Shown: piece by piece, positions 12,260 through 24,240 of the stretch
Layout: each line of letters opens with the position of its first letter
How positions within the stretch are numbered: the stretch's first letter is position 1
NCBI RefSeq assembly: GCF_030272615.1
Contig: NC_081411.1
Span: 186,582,949-186,646,948 of the forward strand
Direction: 5' to 3'
DNA length: 64,000 bases
Source of the DNA: Cryptomeria japonica
Lineage: Eukaryota; Streptophyta; Pinopsida; Cupressales; Cupressaceae
Notes under the pieces: model-generated
What the model was told of the DNA's origin: nothing
The model's database searches: none
The model's input: the letters and a program-made list of their open reading frames with translations, nothing else
Made by a program: the position numbers and the translations under genes

Positions 12260-12680
12260 TTTTGGTGTAAATTATGTCTCATAATTACACTTTACTTAAT
12301 TTGAATTAGGGTAATACATTGCATAGTAGTTTGGATATGAGACACTTAGGGAAGTGTGCACATAGGGATGATGCATGTAGGATGAATTCCACATTTTATG
12401 GTCTTATCTTGTTGTTACATTCCACCATCAGTGGGTGATCCACCTCTTGTGGAATATTTTATTATTTCTCCTAACTACCCTCACCTACCTTTATTTCTCA
12501 TTGAGCCACATGTCATGATTGTGTGATCATATATTCATATGGCCTTGCCTTTATAAATAAGATCATCTTACATTGTATGTAATGATCTAGTTGATCTTAT
12601 TTTGCATCTTGATTAGAATACAGTTTATTCTTATCAAATCTATTTTCTCTCTTTTGTGATATTCATTCTTCTCTATATCA
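12260..12680 (+). mobile_element. LTR of family B (first copy)
   Basis: A 421-base LTR closely related to 19448-19914: both share GGTGTAAAT near the start, GTAGTTTGG then TATGAGACACTT, TCTTGTTGTTACATTCCACC, TTGAGCCACATGTCATG, a TATA-like TTTATAAATA or TATATAAGC, and GATAGAATACA-like text near the end. It is preceded by a G-run (12253-12259) that resembles a polypurine tract, so it may be a 3' LTR whose internal part is mostly lost. The 86 bases between it and the Tat LTR hold no recognisable domain. Confidence 0.7.
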
Positions 12681-14929
12681 TGGCTATATTTGACAAATTC
12701 TTACAAATTTTAATGATGTTAATATAGGAAATGTCAGTGATGTTGGTAATAATAATAATACTAGTAATTCATCAAGAGGGAAAAATTTACAACCTATGCA
12801 CACAAATACATAGATCCAATCTTCTCAATTAAGGAGGTCCTTCGGGAGAATTGACTTCTCAAAAAGTTATATGACTATCATATATTGATCTCCAATCAAT
12901 TAGAGCTAACTACCTTCAAATAAGCCTACAAAGATGGTGCAAGAGCACCTAGTTTTGCTTATACTCTCCATTTTTAGTATTTTCATGTTTAAGTGTTTTT
13001 AAGTCTTGTAATAGGTTTTGAATGTTATCATGGGTTGTTTTTAGTCATTTCATAAGTTTTTGATCTCATTTTGTGCTTGAGAGATCATTTTTTTCTTCTT
13101 AGAGCTTGAATTGTCAATTTTTGCTTCTTAGAGCTTGAATTGTCAATTTTATGCTTCTAGGCCAAAAGGGCTAAAAAGTGGAAAATTGTCTTATAAGATT
13201 AGCCATGATTTGAAAAGAATTGAAACATGTTTAGAAAGTGTTTTTAATCATTCCTAGGTTGTTTTGGAAGGTTGGTTGTGTTAGGTTGCTCAAATTGCCA
13301 CTTGGAGCAACAAAAGTTGTCATTTTGCTTGTAAAAGTTGTCATTTTGAACACTTTTTGTAAAAAGAAGACAAAAATGCCTTATGTCCATACAGGACTTG
13401 TTAACCACCTTAAAAATTCTATTTATATTCATCCCTCTTCTTGTTATAGGGTTTTCTTTTGTACTTTCTAACAAAAATCAATTGAAAGGGCAACAATTTC
13501 ATGTTTTTTCTCATATTTTGCACTCCATTTGTATAGCAGTCCATAATGGGACTCCTCATTTCTATAATATACCTTTTGGGAAGTGATTTTATTGTATATT
13601 CAATTCTCCTCATGTAATTATATTGCAGGTTTCATGTTTGGAAGTTGATTGTACAAAAAGTTTCATTTTTTGCTCCTTGGTTGCCCTATCAAGGGTTTTG
13701 GTCTCCAAAATGCATCAACTTGTCTAAATCCAGGTTTGGGCTCCCATAGATGGACTTAGAAAAATTTTATTTCTCATTTACAGTGTAAATAATTCATCTT
13801 TTGGCTAGGGTTTTGCAAAGGAAGTGTTTTTTAGTTCATGCTAGGCAAGTTGGAGATGGACTTGGCTAGTAAATTTGAAAAAGACTCAAATAAGTTTGTG
13901 TTCAGAGATCAATTGAGTGAAAAAAATTAAGGCAGAGGTCTTCCCTAGTCTCCGTGGAGTTTTTGATGTATTTGGAGCTCCAAAAAGTGTTTATTTTACC
14001 TTGAAATTGAGTCAAGTTGTGGATGGCAGCAAGTACCTAGTTTTGGGGAATTTAATGACTTTTGGATCTAAAATTGCTTTGTGAACATGTTCATGCCTTT
14101 AAATATTGTGGCAGGTGTTGAAAAAGTGTTTTTAGGTTATTTCACACCTTGGTGAAGGTTTCCATGTTGTTCTAACCCTTCAAAGTGTAGTAAAAACAGT
14201 GAATTTGATAGTGACAGTGCATTTAACAATCATTTTATTGTTGCATAGCAAGTGTTTGATGAAATCTCATGCAGGGAAGAGTTGGATTATTGTTCTAAAT
14301 GATGGGGTAGAGTTTATGGAATATTTTGGAAGCTTGGTGTGTGGTTTAGGAGAGACTTCCTTTGTTGCATGAACAAAACTCTCATAAAACCCTACTTCTT
14401 TGCCTCAAAATGTGGACAGTCCTCATACTTCCCTCTCAGGAGCTAATACCTCAAAAATATTTGATTATGGACCTTTTATACACCTCCCAAGTCAAGTTCC
14501 TAGGTTTTATTGGCCATCGTTGCACCATATAAGTAAATTTCACTCAAATTAGGCCTCCACAGGCTAGTAGCCTTTTAGCCTTGTTTTACTAAAAAGTGAA
14601 CCCGGTTGCCTCATTGATGTTAGACCCTTCAAAATTATTCAAGGATAGTTGAAATACACCTAATGGGCCTAATTAAATCAAAATGATAGTAAAGACGTCA
14701 TTTTGGGGCGCGGACCTATGGTGGAGGATTTGGGTAACATTGAGGAAGCAAGCTAGAACAAAGTTGCATAACACACAATAGGGTGGTTGTTTGAGGAGAG
14801 GTGTGGGTGTTAGAGTTTTATGTTGCCAAACACTAATTGAATACAAAATAAAAACTATATCCTTGGGTCCACTTAACAAATTAAACCAATTTAGGCTTGT
14901 TGAGTAACTTCTCACTCAATCTCCCTATC
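12681..14929. other. Unassigned stretch between LTR B and the copia relic
   Basis: No coding region or RNA gene can be supported. 13098-13155 holds a two-copy, 29-base tandem repeat (CTTAGAGCTTGAATTGTCAA). The style of 12960-14650 (long non-coding text with phrases such as AAAAGTTGTCATTTTG) resembles an LTR or untranslated region, but no edges could be found. The short open frames on both strands look like chance. Confidence 0.5.
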
Positions 14930-16518
14930 AAAAGATGTCAACCGTGAGAAATGGTTGGATGCAATGATGGAGGAAATGGATTCTCTCATGGCCAATAATA
15001 CTTGGGACTTTATTAAGCTTCCACCCAATTGAAGAGCCTTAAATAATTGATGGTGTACATAATGAAAGAGTAAGAGGGAGGTAGCAAAATTTTTTAGGCC
15101 AAATTGGTAGTGAAGTGTTATGATCACAAAAGGGATAGACTTCAATGAGATTTTCTCACCGATTGTGAAGACGACTACTATTCAAGCAATTTTGGGTTTA
15201 GCAGTGGTATGTGACCTTGAAATTGAGCAACTTGATGTGAAGATTGGATTTCTCCATAATGACATAGAGGAGGAATTGTATATTCAATAGCCTAAAGGTT
15301 TTGAGAAAAAAGAGCAAGAATATTTGTTTTGCAAATTAAGGAGAGGTTTGTATAGGCTTAAACAAGCCCTAAGTCAATGGTACCTTAAGTTTGATTCCTT
15401 CATGGTTGAGCACCTTTTTACTCACTGTGAATTTGATCCATGTGTTTACTACTTGAGGTGTTGGATAATGGTGATATTGTTTTATTATTCTTATATGTTG
15501 ATGACATGCTAGTTAGTGACACTAGCATGAGTTTTGTTCATGATTTGAAGAAACATTTATCTCACAAGTTTTACAATGAAGGATTTAGGGGTAGTGAAGA
15601 GTATTCTTGCTATGACCATAAATTGGGATAGATGGAAGAGTGAAATCATATTGTTGCAAGAGAAATATATTTATAAGGTTTTGGACATATTTAATATGAA
15701 GAGTGCTAAGGCTATTAGCACACCACTAGCTGATCATTTTTATTTATCCTCCACAATGTGTCCCAAGATACAAGAAGAAATGAAAGGTATCCCATATTCA
15801 TTAGTTGTTGGCTGCCTCATGTATGTTATGGTGTGCAATTTTCCTAAGATTTCTGATACAATGGGAGTAGTGAGAAGATTTATGTGTAATCCACTTAAAA
15901 CTCATTGGCAAGTGATGAAGTGGATACTAAGTTATTTGAAAGGCACTTCAGAATATGTTTGTGCTTTAGAGAGATAGATACACAATTGCAAGGAATCATT
16001 GACTCGTATATGGCCAATGACTTGGATAAACAAAGATCAACTATAGGTTATGTTTTCACATTTGTCAAGGCAAAGATCAATTGGGTTTTTAAATTGCAAC
16101 AAGTTGTTGCACTTTCCACCACCAAAGCTAAATACATTGCTATAATTAAAGGTGCAAAAGAAATGATATGGTTTCAGTGATTATTGGATGAGTTGGTATG
16201 CAAAGAACATGTTTTCAATTTGTTTTGTGATAGAAACAATGCTATTCACTTGATCAAGAGTATTTTTCTTTTCACAATAGATCAAAGCATATTGAGCTGC
16301 AATATCACTTCATCTGGAGTGTGCTTGAAGAGGGAAAGTTGCAAGTTGAAAAGATCCATACCAAAGTGAATTTTGTTGATGCATTGACGAATCGAGTACC
16401 AAGGGAGAAGCTCAAGTTTTGCAAGGCTTCTCTCAAAATTGTGAAGATGTGACAATAGGACTGGAGTGGAGGAACATCTCTAAGACTCGCAATAGTGGTT
16501 GGAATTCAAGTGGAATAT
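14930..16518 (+). mobile_element. Ty1/copia pol relic (reverse transcriptase to RNase H)
   Basis: Begins with REKWLDAMMEEMDSLMANNT, the standard opening of copia RT, followed by FNEIFSPIVKTTTIQAI, EQLDVKIGFLHNDIEEELYI, GLYRLKQALSQWYLKFDSF and the catalytic LFLYVDDMLVSD near 15500. The RNase H part ends with ALSTTKAKYIAIIKGAKEMI near 16150. A purine-rich AAGTGGAATAT leads into the 3' LTR at 16519. Gag, protease and integrase are not recognisable upstream. The relic is broken several times, and its 3' LTR is split by later insertions. Confidence 0.9.
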
Positions 16519-16587
16519 TGTTAGATATGTGAATCCCAATAGATAACCTATTTAACTTCTTTTGTTTTGTTTGATGCATGTGGATAT

Positions 16588-19242
16588 TGTTGGGATAATA
16601 TGCAAATATGTGTTCGGATTGAATGAGTGATGTGTTGTCATTGATGTCAACATATTCCTCTGTGTGTTGCAGTTGGATAAAGTGAGTTGGTTTGGCCAAT
16701 GTGTTGCAAATGAGTTGTTGCGGATTAAAGGGTTTCAAGATAAGTATCTCTAGTTGATTCAACTTAAGTTTCAGTGGTTCACATGGATATTTGATTAAGT
16801 TATGAGATTCATTATTGCAGTTGGTTTTTCAGTTATTTGATGTTGATCAATGTTTTGGATTTTGCTTTGCGTTGTAATAGCTTAGTTTGTAGACTCGTTA
16901 GTGTGTTCGGGACATTTTGGTGTGTCCTCAAATCAGATGGTTCATGATTTGGATATCCTCAAGTGAATCTTTCAGTTTGTCAGTCAGTTCAATTAATGTT
17001 CTTGAAGTTCTATATAATGATGATAAAGATTCTAGTAAGTTGTGTTGGTGTGGTTGTTGCTATGGTAATTCATGATGCTTGTGGATGTTTCTAGATTGTG
17101 TACTATCCATGTTGATGGTTTACATTGATCGGTGTGCTCGTTATTGATGATTTTCCTTAATCCAGTGGTGTTCATGTTCTTGGCCATTATGATGATTTTA
17201 GCGTGTTGTGGATGTTGTTGGCAGCAAGGTAGTAAAATTGTAAGAAAACTGAGAGGGGGGTGATTCAATTTTCACCAAACTTAAACAAATTAACCTCAAC
17301 TCTAGGTCTGATTAGGAATAGTAATAGAAAAGATAAACAACACATCAACAACACACATAATAGGTGGATTTTTTACGTGTAAAACCCATTCAAGGGAAAA
17401 ACCATGGTGGGAACCTACCCACAATATGATGATACTCTGTAATAGTATGTGAAAATATTACAATGTGGAATGCACATGCATTCAAGAACACCGCCTAGAG
17501 CTCACTGCTCAAATACAAGAAGGGCTACAACCTTGAGGAAGGCTCACTACCTTACAAATATTGGACAATAATCTGGATTACATGAGCTGAAAGAATAGCA
17601 TCTCCAAATGCCTCATTATAGTTCTGGTTAAGCACACTATCTGCACAATAATACTTCTCTGCTCTTCTCCACTACCGAAAGATAAATTTTCTTTTTCACA
17701 CATATAATACTCTCACAGATAATAGATGCAACCACAGACACTCATAGACACTCATCTTACATGATTACAATGCTTATTTATACAAGTCATTAACCTTAAC
17801 CTTAAGGTCGGCTCAACACATTAAGACCTAATACGATACATAAATCCATAAATAGACCAATAAAATGTCGAGAAGGACATAGCATGGACCCAAATCAAAT
17901 CCTCAAACATGCAACACCATCAAATAATTTGCCAATATCATCTGCAATACACTAAACCACCGAATATATCGCATAACACAAAGAATACCACCAAACCAAT
18001 AAAATCTTCAATAACACACACCACGATCAACGTGAACCACCAAAATGCATATAACATGATTAGATAACATCAACAAGAAACATGAATTCCACCACAATAA
18101 CCACAACAACTCATATAACAAGAATCATCATTATTTCATCACCGAAGCTCAAGAACACCAACTGACAAACTAAAAGATACAATTGCAAAGTTTCAAATCA
18201 TGAACCATCTGATCTGAGGACACACATGAACATCCCAAACATTCTCCAAAATTCATAACTCAAGATATAATCATTCTAGAGAAATATGGATCAAATACCA
18301 TAACTCTAAAATATTGAACACTGAAAAACCAACCATCACACCAGATCACATAACTCAATCAAATCACCACATAGAATCATGAAACTCATACTAAATCAAC
18401 TAGAGATAAGTATCTCAAAACCCATTAATCTGCATTAGCACATCTGCAACAAACCAATTCTCTGCAACATAGGAATATGTTGACATCAATGACAACAACA
18501 CATTCCAACAAACTCTAATATCCAACAAATGTTCATGGCATAATTCTTGGAGGTGTTTTATGTTCGAGGTGGTGATTTAGGCCCATACTATGTCTTTGCT
18601 GACATTGTTTTGGCTCACATATAATATTGTAGCACGTATGGTTATATCTTTGTAATTTGTGATGTATGTTGAGCCAACCTTAAAATATAGGCTAATGATA
18701 TGTATAAATAAATATAATACTCATGCGAGAGAGAGATATGTGTGTGCGAATAATGAATTAATCATTCGGTAGTAGAAAAGAAGTAGGAGGAAGTGTGAAT
18801 AAGTGCGAAGGAGAAGATTATGTGATATGAGCCTAACAGGAACTATAACCAGGCATGAGGAGATGCTATTCTATCAGTTCATGACCTTCCGGATGTAATC
18901 CAAATATTTTTGTAAGACAATGAGTCTTTTGAAGGTTCGTAGCCCTCCTTGTTGTTGTTTTGAGCAGTGAGCTCTAGGTAGTATGCCTGAATGCATATGT
19001 ATTCCCCATTGTAATATTTCATATACTTTTAACAGGGTATCATCATATTGTGGGTAGGTTCCCAATGTGGTTTTTCCTTTAACTGGGTTTTCCACGTCAA
19101 AAATATTAGTGTTATTATTGTGGTGATAATCTGTGCTTTCATTGTTAATTATTAGATCTGAAATTGTGTTTGAGATAAGTAATTTTTTTAAGAAAACTGA
19201 TTCACCCCATCCCCCTCTCAGTTTTAGGCCTTGTTGCCAACA
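16588..19242 (+). mobile_element. LTR of family A, itself interrupted by an opposite-strand copy
   Basis: Starts TGTTGGGATAATATGC and ends GTTGCCAACA. Without the insert at 17216-18527 it is about 1343 bases, nearly the length of the insert itself (1312). Shared blocks with the insert (read on the other strand) include TCATTGATGTCAACATATTC near the start, GATAAGTATCTCTAGTTGAT, ATCAGATGGTTCATGATTTG, and the ending with CCATCCCCCTCTCAGTTTT. No internal coding region is attached, so it is a solo LTR or a remnant of one. Flanking bases show no clear target duplication. Many differences from its sibling point to age. Confidence 0.85.
17216..18527 (-). mobile_element. Solo LTR of family A nested in the other LTR
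   Basis: On the plus strand it runs from TGTTGGCAGCAAGG (17216) to ATATCCAACA (18527), 1312 bases, so on the minus strand it is TGTTGGATAT...CCTTGCTGCCAACA. Flanks are GATGT (17211-17215) and AATGT (18528-18532), a 5-bp target duplication with one difference. Joining the bases outside these edges restores the alignment of the host LTR with this one, which shows the insertion point directly. No coding region is present. Confidence 0.9.
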
Positions 19243-19447
19243 TGTTTTTCATCCAATTGCTTGTCTACTCGGCTTCCTTTGGAGATGGATATATTTATAG
19301 ATATGAAATCATCTCATATCATGATATTATTGTAGCGTAATCATTGTTATATGTGTAAACAAATAAAGATAATAATACAAGTATTTTCCCCTACTTCTTA
19401 TGGATGTAGTCAAATTGGTGAACCATGTACATCTGGTGTATCGTGTT

Positions 19448-19914
19448 TGTTGGTGTAAATGATTATTCATCATGGATATTATTACACTATACTTAAGTCT
19501 ACTTAGGTACATGCATTTAATAGTAGTTTGGGTATGAGACACTTGGGTGTTTGTGCCAATATTGGGATAGTGTGTGTAGGAGAATTTCCACCTTTTATGG
19601 TGTTGATCTTATCTTGTTGTTACATTCCACCTGATGTGGAATATTATATTATTTCTCCTATGTACCCACATCTATTTCCTACCTACCCTTGTTTCTTATT
19701 GAGCCACATGTCATGTTTGTGTGCTCACATATCCCTAGCCTTGCCTATATAAGCAGGCTCATCTACATTTTTTGTATGGGCAATCAATCAACATCTTGTA
19801 ATGATCCAGTTGATCATATTTTGCATCGTGATAGAATACAATTTATTCCTATCATATATTTTGTCTCTCTTATTTGTGCTTTCCATTGTCTCTTGATCTT
19901 GGCAAAATCTCACA
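19448..19914 (+). mobile_element. LTR of family B (second copy) with primer site
   Basis: Starts TGTTGGTGTAAATG and ends AATCTCACA, 467 bases. It is related along its length to 12260-12680. A TATA-like GCCTATATAAGCAGG lies near 19744-19758. It is followed directly by a primer-binding site, so it is a 5' LTR; the remainder of the element is lost or unrecognisable after about 20100. Confidence 0.8.
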
Positions 19915-19926
19915 TGGTATCAGAGC
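19915..19926 (+). other. tRNA-Met type primer-binding site
   Basis: TGGTATCAGAGC directly after the LTR end. This sequence is complementary to the 3' end of initiator tRNA-Met and is the usual plant retrotransposon minus-strand primer site. Confidence 0.85.
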
Positions 19927-22860
19927 TGGTCCATGTCTCACAGTGTTATCATTTTATTTGAGTTTCACATATTTATTTATGCTCTACAAATTGTTAATCC
20001 ACTTCTTACTATTCAACATAAACATGCTAAGAAATATCAAAAGTCGGGTCACCTCTTTCCCAGTGATGATTAATATGTAGATGATATCTCATATCAATCA
20101 TCTTCTTCTAATTGCACTTATGAGAATATCCATTATTGATGAGCATCAATTACATCCTCTACATTAGTCTTTGGAAGAATAGAAGGTTCCATGGAGGAAT
20201 AAAGGGACCCATGAAAGGTGGTAAGTAACATGCATAAACTTTCTATGATCTATTTATGATATTTTCAAAATTATATAGTTTATCCTAAGGGTATGCCATG
20301 ACAACGCTGTCAAAACATAGAGCAATCCCTAAACCAATAGAAGATAGAAGTGGATTAGAATGGCTATCTTCCAAGTCTACAAAATCATAATATGTTATGC
20401 TTTTCATTAATTCTGACCAATTAGTGCCACTATAAGTAATAGTATAATCAACAAAATATTTTTTAATGATCCAATTTCTAATAAATATACACAATACAAA
20501 AGAAGATAATTTCCACCTTTTCTTTCTAACAATTTTAATCAACATAAGAATTACAATTTATTTCTCTCTATTTTTAAAATCTCAAGTGCATACTTTAAAT
20601 TCTCCTATAGTAACTTTTATACTATGTTAGTTATTATCATGAAAATAGTTGAATGAGTGTTTTAAAGTACACAGTTAAGTTTAAGTTTCCTATTGGATGT
20701 GTTATGCACTAGTTTCCCATAATTATGATACAAATTTAAAATAACATATAAAAATGTTTCAATATAAATTCAAAGATATAGTACCAAAAATTAAATAATT
20801 TATTAATATAATTTTAAAACTTTTAATATATTGATTCTAATTTTAATTGTTAATCACCCATGAAATTTTTTGGTGGTTTAGACCCTCACAACTAAATTAC
20901 ATTCTAGAAGGAAAAGCTTTATTTAGAAAATAATATATAAAACATTGTAAATGGAGAAAATGTTTAATAGAAAACCTAGTATATGGTGTACCCTTTACCT
21001 TGAGTTAGACACAACATGTATGCTTCTATAATGCCTATACCCCACCAAAAAATGTTCTTTGAATAATTTTGTATAACATTTCTAGTTCTCTCATATGATC
21101 TTAAATATTTTACTATGGTAATTTCAACCAACATGCTTGTTCATGATGATGATCTTGATAACTATTTAAAAATACAATTAATCCTCCATTTGAAGATGGT
21201 CATTAAAAATATTCATTACAAATCCCCTTATTAATAAAAGGACCATAGTATCATTTATTTTCATCTCCATTTTTATCCAAAGGGTCTAATAGTTTTTATC
21301 TATCTTTTAATGACAAAATATATAAATTTTATTTTTTATATTTGAAAAAATGTATCATATTAAAATGAAGATAGTGACATAGAAAGTTACTCTAATCAAC
21401 TTTCTATGACTGATTTTAATTAACCATGGTCATATTTAATCCAATGCTCCTCTCATTCAGAAGGTGTTTTACTTCTAACATATGAACAATGGTAGAATTA
21501 TGAAATAGGATAAAAAATAATACTTTTATATTTTGGTTCTTATATCTTTCATTCTTCATGTAATTCCTACTATTATTTTTCAATTGATAGATTAACATAT
21601 ATATGGTTGAAAATCTACCACTACTATAGGAGTACTTAGAAACAGTTATATCGTATATGAAATTGTATTTGCAATGATCAAAATTTTGCACAAAACCAAT
21701 CTCATTTATGAATATGGATTAGATATTCAATTAATGAAGAGATGAAATTCTTAATTTATTTTGCAATAGTTGTTATGAAACTCTAAAGACATGTGAACAT
21801 GGAACAAATGTTAGACATTGCCCAGCAAGTACTTGTCAATTTCTAAATATGTAAGAAAATATATAGTTGAGATTTATTTAGGGATGTACACAATTCTAAT
21901 ATTTTGTGGATGTGTTGAATAGTTGCACAAAACCAATCTCATTTATGAATATGGATTAGATATTCAATTAATAAAGAGAGGAAATCCTTATTTTATGTTG
22001 CAGTAGCTGTAATGAAATTCTAAACACATAAGTGAACATGAAACAAATGTTAGACATTGCCCAACAAATAATTGTTAATTTCTAAAAATTATTTATTCAA
22101 CACATCTACAAAATATAGAATTGTGTACATCCCTAAGTAAACCTCAACTATATATTTTCCTATATATTAATACTTTATATATACTCACTCAATAATTTTT
22201 AAGATTGTAAACAACTGTATATTTTGAAACTTGCACTCATCAAATGTTTTAAATAATAAAATATTAGATCATATTTTAAAAGTAATTTGAGATATAATTT
22301 TGATTCTTTTAATAGTAATAAAAAAATTTCTTATGCACTTATTACAAGTCTACACAACTTCGAAATACACCCTTTTTTTGTCATTTATATATTGGGAAAC
22401 TTTGACCATTTTACCTGCATTTCAGTTTTCTGTGAAGATTTGATGAGAAAACTTATATTATTTATTTATTTAGGCCACGTTGAATTTACAATATCTGAAC
22501 TCACCTAACCTAATGCTCCCCTTGTGCTAAAGTGCAAGCAATTTAAGACTACGACTAAGCGTGAACGTAAAACACTGTTTTCCTATCTAACAAAAGGACA
22601 TAATTACACACGTCATTGATTTAGAGTGAACAAATACGGCACTTCAGCTCGGAAGACATTTTTTGAAATGCTATCCTATCCACAGCTATCTTCAGATAAG
22701 TTGCATATGATGGAATTGGACGAATTCAATCCATTAGGTTCTTCCTCTTTTGTATTCGATGAGATAGAAATCTGAGTCTTCCACGAAACAATTGTTTTTA
22801 ATTTTAAGCTAAATATAAGAGGCGGAGATTCCTGTGAAACAAATTCCAACGAAATAAGCG
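19927..22860. other. Intergenic, AT-rich, upstream of the F-box gene
   Basis: 19927-20100 is probably leader of the family B element. 20285-20545 on the minus strand has an 86-codon open frame with wording (YDFVDLEDSHSNP, IGLGIAL) faintly like a copia RNase H; weak. 20550-21680 shows nothing recognisable. 21687-22160 is a duplicated and inverted block described separately. 22170-22800 shows no domain. A TATA-like CTAAATATAAGAG lies at 22808-22820, close to the F-box start codon. Confidence 0.5.
21687..22160. repeat. Direct repeat with inverted arms
   Basis: About 160 bases starting TGCACAAAACCAATCTCATT (21687-21847) recur at 21924-22087 with scattered changes. Between the copies is a 68-base segment (21853-21920), whose reverse complement follows the second copy (22095-22160): ATATATAGTTGAG on the left answers CTCAACTATATAT on the right, and GGGATGTACACAATTCTA answers its complement. 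The layout is repeat, arm, repeat, inverted arm. Confidence 0.85.
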
Positions 22861-24003
22861 ATGGAGATGAATTCTGAGATATGGGGCAGGCTACCAGAAG
22901 AATTAATAATAATTGTTTTAGCGAAGCTGCCCACTTTGGTGAGTGGCAAGTTCAGAGCAGTTTGTAAACAATGGAATTTCCTTCTCTCTCCATCACAGTG
23001 CTTCCAAAGGATAATACCATTAGTTCATCCCTGTTCCACTTCTACTTTTCTCATTGGCCGCCTCCATCCTTCGCACTGGATAAACTCTCTCAATAACAAT
23101 TTATATCTTATTCAACCAGTACGTAATTCCCATGTATATAGACTATCCTTACAATTTTTGGGACCTGATTCAATCAATGTTGTTACTTCTTGCAAGAGTT
23201 TGCTCTGCTGCTCCAAGGACGGAGCACCCACTTTGTTTTACATTTGCAATCCTGTCATCAAAACATGGAAAGAGCTTCCTCCTCCTGCTCAACTCAGACG
23301 ATATGATTTCATTGGATTGGCCTTCGATGGCTCCACAAGGGTCTGCATCTTAATCATTGGAAGAAGTCTAATCGTCGGAGAGGAAAACAAAATGGTGGTG
23401 GAGATTTTTAATTCACAGACCAATGTCTGGACGAAGTTGCAGATCAATACAAGCAGATCAGTTAACCCATTCGGGGAAGGGGTGTACTCTAGAGGAAGGT
23501 TTTATTGGCTCAACTCAACTTACCTTGGGCTGAATCGATGCAGGTTAGATGTTGTATCATTAGATGTAACAAATAAGTATTGGGATGTTATTAGACATCC
23601 ACAGTTATCAGATAGGTCACTTTCTCAAATTTTTTATCATTGGCAGTTAACTGGGTATGATGGGAAGGTGGTTTTGGTATACAATAAGGACCTGCGATTA
23701 TGGAGGTTGAATGAAGGTGATGGGGATGAGAGATGGTCAGAACTGCCAGAATTGCCGAGAAGGCTGTGTGGAGAAGTTTCTCATGCTGGGATTGTGAATG
23801 ACTTTGGCAGCTTGAGATGTGCACAAGTAGCGGTTAACAGCAGTGGATGGATTTGTGTGCACTTGCCTAGGAATAAAATGGTTGTGTTTGATGGAGAGGG
23901 AAGAGTTATGCAGAATATTGAAGGTAGACAGATGGCCATGTTTACCCAAACACGTCCAACATCAGTCCGTGCTTTTGAGATCAACAATGTTTGGTGGCCT
24001 TAA
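22861..24003 (+). CDS. F-box protein with kelch-like C-terminal part
   Basis: An intact single-exon frame of 380 residues. Residues about 7-45 (WGRLPEELIIIVLAKLP, then KFRAVCKQWNFLL) form an F-box, the segment that binds SKP1 in SCF ubiquitin ligases. The rest is a substrate-side region with kelch-like features, including LFYICNPVIKTWKELPPP, EIFNSQTNVWTKL, SRGRFYWLN, SLDVTNKYWDVI and ERWSELPELP, the repeated strand-then-Trp pattern of F-box/kelch and FBA-type proteins. About 380 residues is normal for this family. The start is the first ATG in frame, with a second Met two codons later. A TATA-like stretch lies only 41-53 bases upstream, which would mean a very short leader. A small LTR element begins about 240 bases after the stop. 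The substrate cannot be told from sequence. It could be functional: no stop or frameshift is seen. Confidence 0.9.
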   Translation: MEMNSEIWGRLPEELIIIVLAKLPTLVSGKFRAVCKQWNFLLSPSQCFQRIIPLVHPCSTSTFLIGRLHPSHWINSLNNNLYLIQPVRNSHVYRLSLQFLGPDSINVVTSCKSLLCCSKDGAPTLFYICNPVIKTWKELPPPAQLRRYDFIGLAFDGSTRVCILIIGRSLIVGEENKMVVEIFNSQTNVWTKLQINTSRSVNPFGEGVYSRGRFYWLNSTYLGLNRCRLDVVSLDVTNKYWDVIRHPQLSDRSLSQIFYHWQLTGYDGKVVLVYNKDLRLWRLNEGDGDERWSELPELPRRLCGEVSHAGIVNDFGSLRCAQVAVNSSGWICVHLPRNKMVVFDGEGRVMQNIEGRQMAMFTQTRPTSVRAFEINNVWWP

Positions 24004-24240
24004 TTAGGCGATATGCTTATTAGTGGGAGAACCTCTTCTAGAGAATCTTTTTCTTCTCCTAAAAATTGTAGGATAAACCAGTTGGAAGCCCTAGATTAAC
24101 TCAGATTTTCGTATCATTTGAGTATTGTTCTTGTTCTTGCTTGCTTCCATGCTTCTTTTCTTTCTCGGCATGGACCTGGTAAATTGCTTTCTCAAATGTA
24201 TTGTTGTTCACATGCTAATCAGTTTTCTTCCACCTCCTAG

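Larger units (their letters stand above)
16519..19447 (+). mobile_element. 3' LTR of the copia relic, split by a nested LTR
   Basis: The left part (16519-16587) starts TGTTAGATATGTGAATCCC right after the pol end. The right part (19243-19447) reads like the end of a copia LTR: TAATACAAGTATTTTCCCC, then CTTATGGATGTAGTCAAATT and GAACCATGTACATCTGG. Together they make about 274 bases, with the family A LTR 16588-19242 between them. The exact right edge is blurred because another LTR begins at 19448. Confidence 0.65.

Noticed and set aside
14673-15145. Two open frames on the minus strand of 77-80 codons
   Set aside because: They lie partly opposite the start of the copia RT relic and have no domain.
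18874-19095. 73-codon minus-strand frame inside the family A LTR
   Set aside because: The same text occurs as non-coding LTR in related copies; it is a shadow frame.
20285-20545. 86-codon minus-strand frame faintly like a copia RNase H
   Set aside because: Similarity is only in spirit (YDFVDLEDS); no catalytic context and no neighbouring pol domains.
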